A stretch of 64,000 nucleotides of DNA from CAZAMP01 sp964486455 (GTDB lineage: Bacteria; Eisenbacteria; RBG-16-71-46; CAZAMP01). Below, one piece after another: positions 43,671-51,574 of this stretch. The DNA is taken from the NCBI GenBank assembly GCA_964486455.1, contig CAZAMP010000006.1, positions 1 through 64,000 of the forward strand, read 5' to 3'. Within the stretch, counting starts at the first letter, position 1, and each line of letters begins with the position of its first letter. The notes beneath the pieces are model-generated. The model searched no databases. It was not told the origin of the DNA and worked only from the letters and a program-made list of their open reading frames with translations. Position numbers and translations under genes: made by a program.

Positions 43671-45016
43671 GCACGCGTCGGCGGGACGTCTCTCCGCTCA
43701 TGTTACGCAATCAGCTCTTGTCACGCATACCGCTCGCGTCACGCGTATCACTCGGACCGGCCTGGTTTGTCGTGGCGGTGATCATGCTGATGAGCGCCTC
43801 GTTCGCCCCCGATGCGGCTGCGGACGATCCGACTTCGACGGCGCCGGCTGTGGAACCGACTCCGGTCACCCTGTCGGCCCGCAACCTCGACATCCAAGAC
43901 ATCCTGACGATGTTGGCGAACTCGCGAGGGCTCAACATCATCAGCGGCAGCGAGGTCCGGGGCACCGTCTCCTTGGAGCTTCGCGACGTGCCGTTCAATC
44001 AAGCGCTCCGCGCCATCGTGGCGATGGCGGGGTACGAGGTTAATCGCAAGGGCAACATCTACTTCGTTCGTCTGCCGGTCGGAGTGGATCCCCGCGAGTC
44101 ACTCATGCGAACGGTGCAGACGTTTAGACTCAACTACGCGAAACCGGAAGAGATCCTTCCCGTGGTGCAGGCGGGCCTCTCTCCCGAAGGGCAGGCCACG
44201 AGCTATTCGCCCATCCGGGCGATCGTCGTGGAGGACAAGCCATCGGTTTTGGAGCACATCGCGTCCGTCGTCTCGTCGCTGGATCGTCCTCCACGCCAGG
44301 TCCTCATTGAGGCTCAGGTCCTCGAGGCCCGCTTGTCGAGCGACGTCCGCTTCGGCATCGACTGGTCGCTCGTCTTCTCCACCCACGAGGGGAGCGGAGA
44401 CGTTGTGGTCGACGGCTTCGCGAGCCCGGGCGGGCTCGGCGCCGAGGGCGTCTTCGTCTCATGGGGTGAAGGTGATTTCCTGAGTTCACTCGAGATGATG
44501 CAGGGGATCGATGATCTGCAGTCGCTGGCATCGCCGCAGGTGCTCACGGTCGACGGACAGAAGGCGGAGATCATCATCGGTGGTCAGCTCGGCTTTCCCG
44601 TTGTCACGACGGTCGAGAACACCGTCATCCAGTCGGTCGAGTTTCTCGACGTCGGCACCCAGCTCGTGCTGACACCCACGATTACCGAAGACGGCTTCGT
44701 CCTCATGGAAATCCATCCCGAGCTATCCGATGGAAAGGTGGAAGCGGGTCTTCCATCGAAGACCACGACGGAGGTCACGACGAAGGTGTTGGTCAAGGAC
44801 GGTCAGACGATCTTTGTCGGTGGCCTGATCCGCGATCGGAACGAGACGACCCGCAACGGGATCCCGCTCCTGATGAGCATCCCTCTGCTCGGTCACCTTT
44901 TCGGCAAGACGACCCACTCTGTGGAAAAGAGCGAGATCATCGCCTTGATCACGCCTCACATCGTCGAGGCCGGTGCTGAGGTCGCCTACAGGCAGGCAGG
45001 CTACGTCGAGCAGTAG
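43667..45016 (+). CDS. pilQ: Secretin (PilQ/GspD family)
   Basis: 449 residues from ATG 43667, overlapping the preceding stop by 4 nt. A long basic N-terminus leads to a signal segment (FVVAVIMLMSASFA). One STN-like domain (about 65-130; LSARNLDIQDILTMLANSRG) and an N1-type domain (about 140-210) precede the secretin core (about 215-440), which includes FPVVTTVENTVIQSVEFLDVG, in short VENTVIQSVEFLDVG, and LLMSIPLLGHLFGKT. It forms the outer-membrane channel. It is short compared with classical PilQ because it lacks AMIN domains. Last gene of the operon. Confidence 0.9.
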   Translation: MSTRRRDVSPLMLRNQLLSRIPLASRVSLGPAWFVVAVIMLMSASFAPDAAADDPTSTAPAVEPTPVTLSARNLDIQDILTMLANSRGLNIISGSEVRGTVSLELRDVPFNQALRAIVAMAGYEVNRKGNIYFVRLPVGVDPRESLMRTVQTFRLNYAKPEEILPVVQAGLSPEGQATSYSPIRAIVVEDKPSVLEHIASVVSSLDRPPRQVLIEAQVLEARLSSDVRFGIDWSLVFSTHEGSGDVVVDGFASPGGLGAEGVFVSWGEGDFLSSLEMMQGIDDLQSLASPQVLTVDGQKAEIIIGGQLGFPVVTTVENTVIQSVEFLDVGTQLVLTPTITEDGFVLMEIHPELSDGKVEAGLPSKTTTEVTTKVLVKDGQTIFVGGLIRDRNETTRNGIPLLMSIPLLGHLFGKTTHSVEKSEIIALITPHIVEAGAEVAYRQAGYVEQ

Positions 45017-45166
45017 CCGAGTCGGCAGTTGACCGAATCCGGCGGGGTAGCGCAGCGCCCACGCGCGCCGTTCCGCTGGACGCGCACACACTTCACCAAC
45101 GCGCCGTGTCGGTCGGGGCCTGATGAGATCGATCAGCGCGTCGCATGAGCGGCCGCGCGCACGACT

Positions 45167-46729
45167 TCAGGTTGTCGGCCCGGCTCCTTTCCTGGGATAT
45201 CGTCCCCGGCCCTCCATTTTTCCACGCCCGCGGTAGGACCTTCGAGTGTTCGCTCGATTTTGTACCCGGGTAGAATCGCATATGTTCTTGCGGATGCCCT
45301 TCTTACCTCGATTTTGTACCCGGGTAGAACCGCCGGACACCTTGCCGATGATCTTGTCGGCTGCCTTCCGGGTGGTCTCGCCGGCAGTCTTGCGCCCCGC
45401 TTTGGCGGCGGATTTGCGTGCCGCCTCCGCGGCCGCCTCCGCGGCCGCCTCGCGCATGCGCCTCGCCCTCTCCGCTTTCCACTCCTTTCTGTGAAGCCAT
45501 CGGTGACACGCGCCGCACATCGTGCGGAGATTGTCGATGTCATTGGAGCCGCCGGCTGTGACCTCGTCGTCGTGGTGGATGATCAGATTGTGGGTCGACC
45601 CGCAGCCCGCCACCGTGCAGCGATAGCCGTCCCGCTCGAACACTCTCCTGCGAACGCTCGGCGGGATGGCGGAGCGTTTGTGGACTCCGGGCGCGCAGAT
45701 CTGCGCGTCGCAGAGCATGGCCTCGAGCGCCACCATGTCGATCGTTCTGTCGCCCTGGGAGGTGGGGACGTGGGCCTTTCCACACGACTCACACTGGTAG
45801 ACGACGACCTGATAGGGAGAGTTCAGGTACACCACATGATCCGGGGCGGCGTTGCCGTTCGAGCCCGGAGAGCGGCGGGTGTCGTTCGCTCGGGGGTTTG
45901 CCTTCGCTCTGCGCACCGCCTTCTCGCTACGCGCCGCCTTCGCCCGGAGCGTCTCCGCCACCACGAGACTCTCCAGCCCGGCCAGGATCAGCTCCTCGCG
46001 TGGCGCTCGACGGCCAACCTTGCGGGCCTTCTCGGTAAGCGCTTCGAGGCGGGCGTACTGGACGGGTGACAAACGAAGCTGCACCGTTACCGGCACCTCG
46101 GCCGCCATATCGGCTTCCGGCACACTGCGGCACCCAAGGGCCTCGGTTCCGGCCCCGGCGTTCGGGTTCGCGGCCCCACGGTTCGGCCGGGGACCCGCCA
46201 CCGCCGAGCCGTTCGCCGCCGAGCGCTCGGGGGTCGAAAGATCCAACGTCTTCTGGCCGGCCGCTTCCCGTCGCCGAACCCCGGACTTCCGCACCGCTCT
46301 CGCGCGTCTCTTCGTCTCCGCGACCGTCTGCTCCAGTTCGCGGCGCGACGACGTCTTGGCCTTCTCGACCCAATCCTCCTCCGTCTTCGCCGTGGCGACC
46401 CCGACGATCCCACGGGCCTTCGTCCATGTGACGTCCCCCGTCAGGATCGCTTGTCTGAGCTTCGGCAGTGACTCGAGCGACCCGCTCAACTTGATGAACT
46501 GATAGGTTTTGCTCTGGGAGAAGCCGAGCGCCTGCGAGGCGTAGTCGTGGATCGAGGCGTGGCCAAGTTCTCGGTAGAGCTTCCGCCTCAGGACCTCCGA
46601 GAACCACAAGACGGCATTCCGTTCGGCATGTCGCATCTCGGCGACGGCTTCGCGAAGGCTCGAGTGGACCTCGGAGGCAGGTAGGCCGGGGCGATAGGCC
46701 GGGGCACTGGCTGGACGATACGTTTGCAT
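45167..46729 (-). CDS. HNH endonuclease with alanine/lysine-rich C-terminal tail
   Basis: 520 residues from ATG 46729 with GGAAGGAGAGG upstream. The N-terminal helical region (about 20-150; GFSQSKTYQFIKLSG, KARGIVGVATAKTEEDW) resembles DUF222 / 13E12-type HNH proteins. A variable linker (150-290) and a CxxC segment (Cys313, Cys316) precede the HNH domain (about 350-415): RRRVFERDGYRC, HH 385-386, Asn400 and CGACHRWLH, with Cys371, Cys376, Cys405, Cys408 as structural zinc ligands. The tail from 420 is Ala/Arg/Lys-rich and contains STRVQNR twice (468-474, 486-492), each encoded by the same 23-bp DNA repeat. No methylase is adjacent. Confidence 0.82.
   Translation of the reverse strand: MQTYRPASAPAYRPGLPASEVHSSLREAVAEMRHAERNAVLWFSEVLRRKLYRELGHASIHDYASQALGFSQSKTYQFIKLSGSLESLPKLRQAILTGDVTWTKARGIVGVATAKTEEDWVEKAKTSSRRELEQTVAETKRRARAVRKSGVRRREAAGQKTLDLSTPERSAANGSAVAGPRPNRGAANPNAGAGTEALGCRSVPEADMAAEVPVTVQLRLSPVQYARLEALTEKARKVGRRAPREELILAGLESLVVAETLRAKAARSEKAVRRAKANPRANDTRRSPGSNGNAAPDHVVYLNSPYQVVVYQCESCGKAHVPTSQGDRTIDMVALEAMLCDAQICAPGVHKRSAIPPSVRRRVFERDGYRCTVAGCGSTHNLIIHHDDEVTAGGSNDIDNLRTMCGACHRWLHRKEWKAERARRMREAAAEAAAEAARKSAAKAGRKTAGETTRKAADKIIGKVSGGSTRVQNRGKKGIRKNICDSTRVQNRANTRRSYRGRGKMEGRGRYPRKGAGPTT
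45253..45275. repeat. 23-bp direct repeat, copy 1, with palindromic core
   Basis: CTCGATTTTG then TACCCGGGTA then GAA (plus strand). The core TACCCGGGTA is a perfect 10-bp palindrome. Copy 2 is 54 nt away. Both lie inside the 3' end of the HNH gene. Confidence 0.85.
45307..45329. repeat. 23-bp direct repeat, copy 2, with palindromic core
   Basis: Identical over 23 bp to the copy at 45253. Read on the minus strand it is open in all three frames (STRVQNR, FYPGTKS, LPGYKIE), so insertion would not stop translation in any frame on that strand. Confidence 0.85.
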
Positions 46730-46899
46730 GGCCTCTCCTTCCTGAATAAGGCTTGGGAGAGAGACCGGGGAAGGTCAGATTAGTTAAGACTGCCCAGATG
46801 AGCAAGGAGAAATCGCGAAGAATGCAAACCGACTGGCAGGCGAAGGACGACGCCGATCGCCGCCCAACAGACTATGCGGCAATATGAAATGGATGATGC

Positions 46900-46950
46900 G
46901 ATGCCTTGCCGATAGAATGCGAGGCGTTGCCGATAGAACGCGATGCCTTG
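46900..46950. repeat. 21-bp tandem repeat, about 2.4 copies
   Basis: Units at 46900-46920 and 46921-46941 share TTGCCGATAGAA and differ at 3 positions; a partial third copy (GATGCCTTG) ends at 46950. The direct, head-to-tail arrangement has no spacers. Confidence 0.75.
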
Positions 46951-47003
46951 GGTGGCTCCACGAGTCTACGTGACGGCCATGGAGCTGTGGGCGGCGATGT
47001 GCC

Positions 47004-47117
47004 CTCCGGCCAGCGGCGGGTTCGCCGGCCACCGAAAGGCGCTCCGGCCAGAGGAGGGTTCGCCGACCGCCGAATGGTCCAGCGGCCAGCGGAGAGTCTC
47101 CCGGCCGCCGGAAGGTC
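47004..47117. repeat. 38-bp tandem repeat, 3 copies
   Basis: Units at 47004, 47042 and 47080. Units 1 and 2 share GGGTTCGCCG and most other positions; unit 3 is more diverged. The period is not a multiple of three and no reading frame is favoured, so this is a non-coding minisatellite. Confidence 0.75.
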
Positions 47118-47140
47118 CGCAGGAAAGGTCATCAGCCGGA

Positions 47141-48586
47141 TCAGCCCTGGTTCTTCGCGATCGACAGCAGGTTTTCCGCAAAACGCCCCGCGTACTCCCC
47201 GCGCGGGAAGACCGACGTCAGAAGCCGAGCGCCTAGATCGGCGGCTTCATCCTGAGGTAGGCAGAACTTCATCTCCCCGAAGCCGGCGCGATAGCCCGCT
47301 ACCTCGTCGCCGACCTCCTCGTTCTTCCTGATGACCGCGGCGAAGAAGTCCGCCAGCGGCTCGAAATCACGCTCGATCATCCCGAAGCGCGTCATCTCTT
47401 GAACGCCGAGACGCAGCCCGCTCGAGTTGAGGAAGCTCTCGTCGTCCGGTAACGCCTGGTAGTTGCAGACGAGGTTGTTCTTCTCTAACCGCTCGGCCAG
47501 CTCTTCACCGGTGCCGTACTCACTCACTCGCAAAAGCACCTGGTGAGTCTCGGTATAGCCGTCGGCCGGATCACCCTCCACCTGCAGACCGCCCGCCGCC
47601 AACGCGGCCGCGAACGCCTTCGCGTTGCGACGAACCTGCTCCTGATACTCGCTCTTGAACGTGTTCATCTCGTAGGCGGCGACGAGAAGACCGAGAAGCG
47701 TCCCCAGATGATGGTTCGACGTCGAGCCGGGGAACGCTCGGCTCTTGATCTCCAGCCATAGCTTGCGGAGAGGATGCCCCTTCGGCATCACGCCGGCCAC
47801 CACTCCGCGCTGGGGACCGAAGAAGGTCTTGTGCGTACTTCCCGTGACGACATCGGCGCCATCCTGAAACGGCTCCTGAAACGCCCCGTATAGACCGAGC
47901 ACGTGGGCCATGTCGTACATGATGACGGGCCGGTGATCCCACTCCCGCACGTGATCCGCCACCTGTTTCACCGGCTCCGGATAAAGGAACATGCTCTTTC
48001 CGAAAATGACCAGGTCGGGACGGACGTCCGGCAGCATCGCGATGAGCTTGTCCACGTCCAAACGATACGGGTTGTCGGAGCGGATCGGGAAGTTCGTTAC
48101 CGCCTCTTTGCCCGTGTCGCCGTCGATCTCGACGTAGTTGTAGAGCGCGCCCATGGGCTGGGAGCTCAAATGGCCGCCCTTGGTCAGGTCGTTGTTCATG
48201 ACGCGCCGCATTCGCATCTGGCCCGTCGAGTTCTTGCCGCGATTCAGAAATTTCGTGACGGCCTTGAAGACGATCTCGTTCGACATCTGCCCGCTGATCG
48301 GTCGAAGCTCCACTTCAGAACAACCGAAATAGGTCGCCATCGCTTCGCGGGCGGCCTCTTCTACGTCCCGGATGAAATTGATCCCCTGGTAGAAGTAGAT
48401 TTCCTTGCCCTTCATCGTCCGGTGCTCGGCGTACCGACCTGCCGGATCGGAGATCTCGCACATCTTGACGATGAGGCTCGGCGTCGACTCCGAAGGAATC
48501 AAGTTGAAGCAGCGACGCTGCCTCCAGACGTTGTTGGCAACGGTCTTCTCCGCAAGCGCTCGAATCTTCTCCGAAAGATCACTCAT
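47141..48586 (-). CDS. glyA: Divergent serine hydroxymethyltransferase-like PLP enzyme
   Basis: 481 residues from ATG 48586 (GGAGGGGGAGA upstream, 8-nt overlap with the preceding phosphatase gene); the longer frame to 48766 is rejected. It is a fold-type I PLP enzyme: cofactor lysine Lys253 in GSTHKTFFGPQRG and cofactor aspartate Asp225 in MYDMAHVLGLYG, both placed as in SHMT, plus GRYAEHR and LRPISGQMSNE near the N-terminus. Sequence between motifs differs from classical GlyA, and it is about 60 residues longer. The likely reaction is serine/glycine interconversion with a folate-type carrier; substrate specificity is not certain. Named glyA on motif and context. Confidence 0.78.
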   Translation of the reverse strand: MSDLSEKIRALAEKTVANNVWRQRRCFNLIPSESTPSLIVKMCEISDPAGRYAEHRTMKGKEIYFYQGINFIRDVEEAAREAMATYFGCSEVELRPISGQMSNEIVFKAVTKFLNRGKNSTGQMRMRRVMNNDLTKGGHLSSQPMGALYNYVEIDGDTGKEAVTNFPIRSDNPYRLDVDKLIAMLPDVRPDLVIFGKSMFLYPEPVKQVADHVREWDHRPVIMYDMAHVLGLYGAFQEPFQDGADVVTGSTHKTFFGPQRGVVAGVMPKGHPLRKLWLEIKSRAFPGSTSNHHLGTLLGLLVAAYEMNTFKSEYQEQVRRNAKAFAAALAAGGLQVEGDPADGYTETHQVLLRVSEYGTGEELAERLEKNNLVCNYQALPDDESFLNSSGLRLGVQEMTRFGMIERDFEPLADFFAAVIRKNEEVGDEVAGYRAGFGEMKFCLPQDEAADLGARLLTSVFPRGEYAGRFAENLLSIAKNQG

Positions 48587-49097
48587 CTGCCGTCTCCCCC
48601 TCCGTCCGGGGCCTCCCCGCGAGCGAAATCTCCTCGCGAATCGCGACATAGGAGCGCTCCAGATGCCCTTCGATGATTGCATAGCTTCGGCTGTAGTCCT
48701 CGATATCGCCGCCGATCGGGTCGAAGATAGCCATGTCGATGGCAAAGTCCTCTCCGCTCGCGGCATACCCGCCCAGGAGATGCGACTTCGCCTCGGCGCC
48801 GGGACATAGCCTCAAGATCTCGTAGAGGTGATTGGCCTCCATGGCGAACACGAGGTCCGCCTTCGCGATCAGATCGCGATGCAGAAGTCTCGACGAGTGA
48901 CCGGAGACGTCTATCCCCTCTTCCGCGGCGATCGTCACGCCGTGCGCTGATGCGGGGAAACCTTCCTGCGCGTAGGTACCCGCAGACGACACCTCGACGT
49001 TCGGCACGAGGTCGCGCGTGAGCCAGTGACGCAGGATTCCTTCCGCCATCGGACTTCTGCAGATATTGCCCGTGCACACAAACAGAACGTGGAACAT
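48579..49097 (-). CDS. Low-molecular-weight protein-tyrosine phosphatase
   Basis: 172 residues. The catalytic loop C(x5)R is CTGNICRS with Cys8 and Arg14, and the general acid is Asp126 in IFDPIGGD. Ile12 in the loop matches tyrosine-specific members; the arginine phosphatase YwlE has threonine there. It lies between the TsaC-like gene and the glyA-like gene. Confidence 0.88.
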   Translation of the reverse strand: MFHVLFVCTGNICRSPMAEGILRHWLTRDLVPNVEVSSAGTYAQEGFPASAHGVTIAAEEGIDVSGHSSRLLHRDLIAKADLVFAMEANHLYEILRLCPGAEAKSHLLGGYAASGEDFAIDMAIFDPIGGDIEDYSRSYAIIEGHLERSYVAIREEISLAGRPRTEGETADE

Positions 49098-49133
49098 TGG
49101 AATCTCCCTGGGCGCGCACCGGCTCGCCCGCCA

Positions 49134-49754
49134 CTACGACAGTTTCAACGATCCTTGGCGAAGCAAACGAACCTCGGACCCAGTGGCCTCGACGATGGTG
49201 GAGGCCATGCCGTCGAGTTCCTCTTCGGCGTCGAGAATGAGATCGAGATGGGGGCCGAACGTGTCCGCGATCTTCGCCGCGGAGGAGAGTGGTGTTTCCC
49301 CGATCAGATTCGCGCTCGTGGACACGATCGGGCCGCCGAAGGCTTTCAGAATCTCGAGCGATAGCACGTGGTTCGGATGCCTGAGCGCGATCCTGCCGTT
49401 CTCCGAGATCACCGCGGAGGGGGCGCCATCGCCCGCATCGAGAATCATCGTGAGCGGACCCGGCCAGTATCGGCCGCACAATTTCTCGGCCTCTTCGTTG
49501 CGAACCGGAGCGAGTCTCGCGAGCCAGTCGGCGGAGCCGTCGAAGAGGACGACGAACGGTCGCTGGCCCAGGTGCCCCTTCATCATGCTGATCTTCAGCA
49601 CGGCAGGCTCGTCGAAGGCGCTACAGCTCAGACCGTAGATGGTGTCGGACGGCAGCGCGAGCAATCCACCACGGCGCAGGATCTCCGCCGTCTCTTCGAC
49701 GAGATCCGTCGGCGGCGCGGCGACGCTCACCTTTCGGATATTTTCCTTCGACAT
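49134..49754 (-). CDS. tsaC: L-threonylcarbamoyladenylate synthase (TsaC/YrdC-type)
   Basis: 206 residues from ATG 49754 (GTG 49757 is immediately before it). It has the YrdC fold motifs LALPSDTIYGLSC, PGPLTMIL, IALRHPNH and IVSTSANLIGETP. The usual KGRP segment reads MKGHLGQRPF, a small insertion in the nucleotide-binding loop. It makes threonylcarbamoyl-AMP for the t6A37 modification of ANN-decoding tRNAs. The Sua5 C-terminal domain is absent, so it is the short TsaC form. It follows purE by 4 nt. Confidence 0.88.
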   Translation of the reverse strand: MSKENIRKVSVAAPPTDLVEETAEILRRGGLLALPSDTIYGLSCSAFDEPAVLKISMMKGHLGQRPFVVLFDGSADWLARLAPVRNEEAEKLCGRYWPGPLTMILDAGDGAPSAVISENGRIALRHPNHVLSLEILKAFGGPIVSTSANLIGETPLSSAAKIADTFGPHLDLILDAEEELDGMASTIVEATGSEVRLLRQGSLKLS

Positions 49755-49758
49755 CACG

Positions 49759-50247
49759 TCAAAGCCGCCTTCCCTCGGCGAGATCCGCCTTCAGACACTC
49801 CAATGCCCTCGCGACGGTCTCGTCGCCCACCGCGAGGATTTGAGCCGCCAGAATAGCCGCGTTCTTCGCACCGGCCTTGCCGACCGCCACGGTGGCAACC
49901 GGGACGCCGGGTGGCATCTGTACGATCGAAAGAAGCGCGTCCAGCCCGGAGAGCGGCGAACCGTCGAGCGGCACACCGATGACCGGCAGCGTCGTGTGCG
50001 CGGCAACCGCCCCCGGCAACGCCGCGCTCATGCCGGCGCCGGCGATGATCACGCGCACGCCTTGATCGCGCGCCGTGCGTGAGTACTCCGCCACCACCTC
50101 CGGCGTGCGATGAGCGGACGCCACGGTCACGTCATGAGCAATGCCGAGTCGTTCGAGCACGGCGGCGGTCGCCTCCATGGTCGGCCGATCCGACTCCGAT
50201 CCCATAATGATGCCGACGACCGGGCGACTAGCTTGATGATCGGACAT
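49759..50247 (-). CDS. purE: N5-carboxyaminoimidazole ribonucleotide mutase
   Basis: 162 residues from ATG 50247, overlapping purD by 20 nt. Class I PurE signatures are present: IIMGSESDRPTMEA, ASAHRTPE, IAGAGMSAALPGAVAAHT and PVIGVPL. It interconverts N5-CAIR and CAIR in purine synthesis. PurK, its usual partner, is not in the window. Confidence 0.95.
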   Translation of the reverse strand: MSDHQASRPVVGIIMGSESDRPTMEATAAVLERLGIAHDVTVASAHRTPEVVAEYSRTARDQGVRVIIAGAGMSAALPGAVAAHTTLPVIGVPLDGSPLSGLDALLSIVQMPPGVPVATVAVGKAGAKNAAILAAQILAVGDETVARALECLKADLAEGRRL

Positions 50248-51514
50248 TGGGCAGCCCTTTCTTTCCGATATCGCGGCGCATGTGAGAGCCGTCGAACTGA
50301 ATGCGGGCGGCGGCCGCGTAGGCGACCTCCCTTGCCGCGTCGAGTGTCGGGGCGGTGGCCGTGACGGCCAGCACCCGCCCACCCGCCGTCACGAGCTGAT
50401 CGTCGACGATGCGGGTGCCCGCGTGAAAGACGGTGACGCCGTCCTGCGCCTCGGCGTCGCCGACCCCCGTGATCGGAAGGCCGGTTTCATAGGATCCCGG
50501 ATAGCCGCCTGAGGCGAGAACGACCGCCAGCGACGCATCTTGCCGCCAGGCGAGCGGACGATCGTCGAGGCGACCTTCCGCGCAGGCGAGTAGCAGCTCA
50601 CCCAGATCTTCATCGAGAAGCGGAAGAAGCGGCTGCGTCTCCGGATCTCCGAAGCGGCAATTGAACTCGACGACGCGCGGACCGTCCCCCGTGGCCATCA
50701 ATCCGGCGTAGAGGCACCCACGGTATGGGGCAGCTTCTTCGGCAAGCCCGCGGACCGTCGGGCGGAGGACCGTCTCGACGACCTCCCGAACGAATTCGGG
50801 GGCACCGTGCCGCCACGGCACGTACGCGCCCATTCCACCGGTGTTGGGTCCTTCATCACCGTCGTAGACCGCTTTGTGGTCCTGGGACGGCAGCATCGGC
50901 AGGACGCGCTCGCCGTCGCAGAGCGCGAACACCGACACCTCTTCCCCGCGGAGGAACTCCTCGATGAGAATCCGGTTTCCCGCTTCACCGAAGACATGCG
51001 CTTCGAGCATATCCCGGATCGCGCGGGTGGCGCTCTCCCGATCCTTACAGACAACCGCTCCCTTGCCCGCCGCGAGGCCGTCTGCCTTCACGACCAAGGG
51101 GAAGTCCGCACCTTCCAGGTGCTTGACCGCGGTCATTGGATCGTCGAACGCGACGAAGCCAGCGCTCGGAATAGCGTGCCGGTCCATGAATTCCCGGGCG
51201 AAGATCTTGCTGGATTCGATTCGCGCGGCCGCTTGGCAGGGACCGAATGCCGGTATGCCCGCCGAAACCAGGCGGTCGCTCAGCCCGGCCGCGAGAGGTG
51301 CCTCCGGCCCGACCACGACGAGATCCACGCGGCGTTCACGAGCGAGCGTCACGACCGCATCCGAGTCGGACGCGCTTCCCGCAATGCACTCGCCCAGCTC
51401 CGCGAGCCCGGGGTTGCCGGGAAGCGACAGAATATCGCTCACGCTACGAGCACGCGCGAGCGCCCAGCCAATGGCGTGCTCGCGCCCCCCACCCCCAATG
51501 ATGAGTACGCGCAT
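50228..51514 (-). CDS. purD: Phosphoribosylamine-glycine ligase
   Basis: 428 residues, the normal length. Motifs: GGGGREHAIGWAL at the N-terminus, GLAAGKGAVV in the ATP-grasp domain, QDHKAVYDGDEGPNTGGMG, quoted as QDHKAVYDGDEGPN, and FNCRFGDPETQ for metal binding. It makes GAR from phosphoribosylamine and glycine. Co-transcribed with purE. Confidence 0.96.
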   Translation of the reverse strand: MRVLIIGGGGREHAIGWALARARSVSDILSLPGNPGLAELGECIAGSASDSDAVVTLARERRVDLVVVGPEAPLAAGLSDRLVSAGIPAFGPCQAAARIESSKIFAREFMDRHAIPSAGFVAFDDPMTAVKHLEGADFPLVVKADGLAAGKGAVVCKDRESATRAIRDMLEAHVFGEAGNRILIEEFLRGEEVSVFALCDGERVLPMLPSQDHKAVYDGDEGPNTGGMGAYVPWRHGAPEFVREVVETVLRPTVRGLAEEAAPYRGCLYAGLMATGDGPRVVEFNCRFGDPETQPLLPLLDEDLGELLLACAEGRLDDRPLAWRQDASLAVVLASGGYPGSYETGLPITGVGDAEAQDGVTVFHAGTRIVDDQLVTAGGRVLAVTATAPTLDAAREVAYAAAARIQFDGSHMRRDIGKKGLPNVRSSS

Positions 51515-51574
51515 GGTATCCCCCGAGAAAGGCGTAACCCTCAGGAATCGCGGCGATTGTATGGCTGCGTCTGA

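Larger units (their letters stand above)
46730..47140. other. Intergenic region with two tandem arrays
   Basis: 411 nt between the 3' end of the glyA-like gene and the start of the HNH gene. It holds a 21-bp array (46900-46950) and a 38-bp array (47004-47117). Open frames crossing it are repetitive and lack domains. A weak minus-strand promoter-like pair (TTGCTC, 17 nt, TAATCT) lies about 70 nt before the HNH start. Confidence 0.7.

Noticed and set aside
45167..46729. Restriction-modification system
   Set aside because: An HNH nuclease is present but no methyltransferase or specificity subunit is adjacent, and the N-terminal region is DUF222-like rather than a known restriction enzyme.
46900..47117. 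Possible CRISPR array
   Set aside because: The units are head-to-tail without unique spacers, too short and too diverged, and no cas gene is present.
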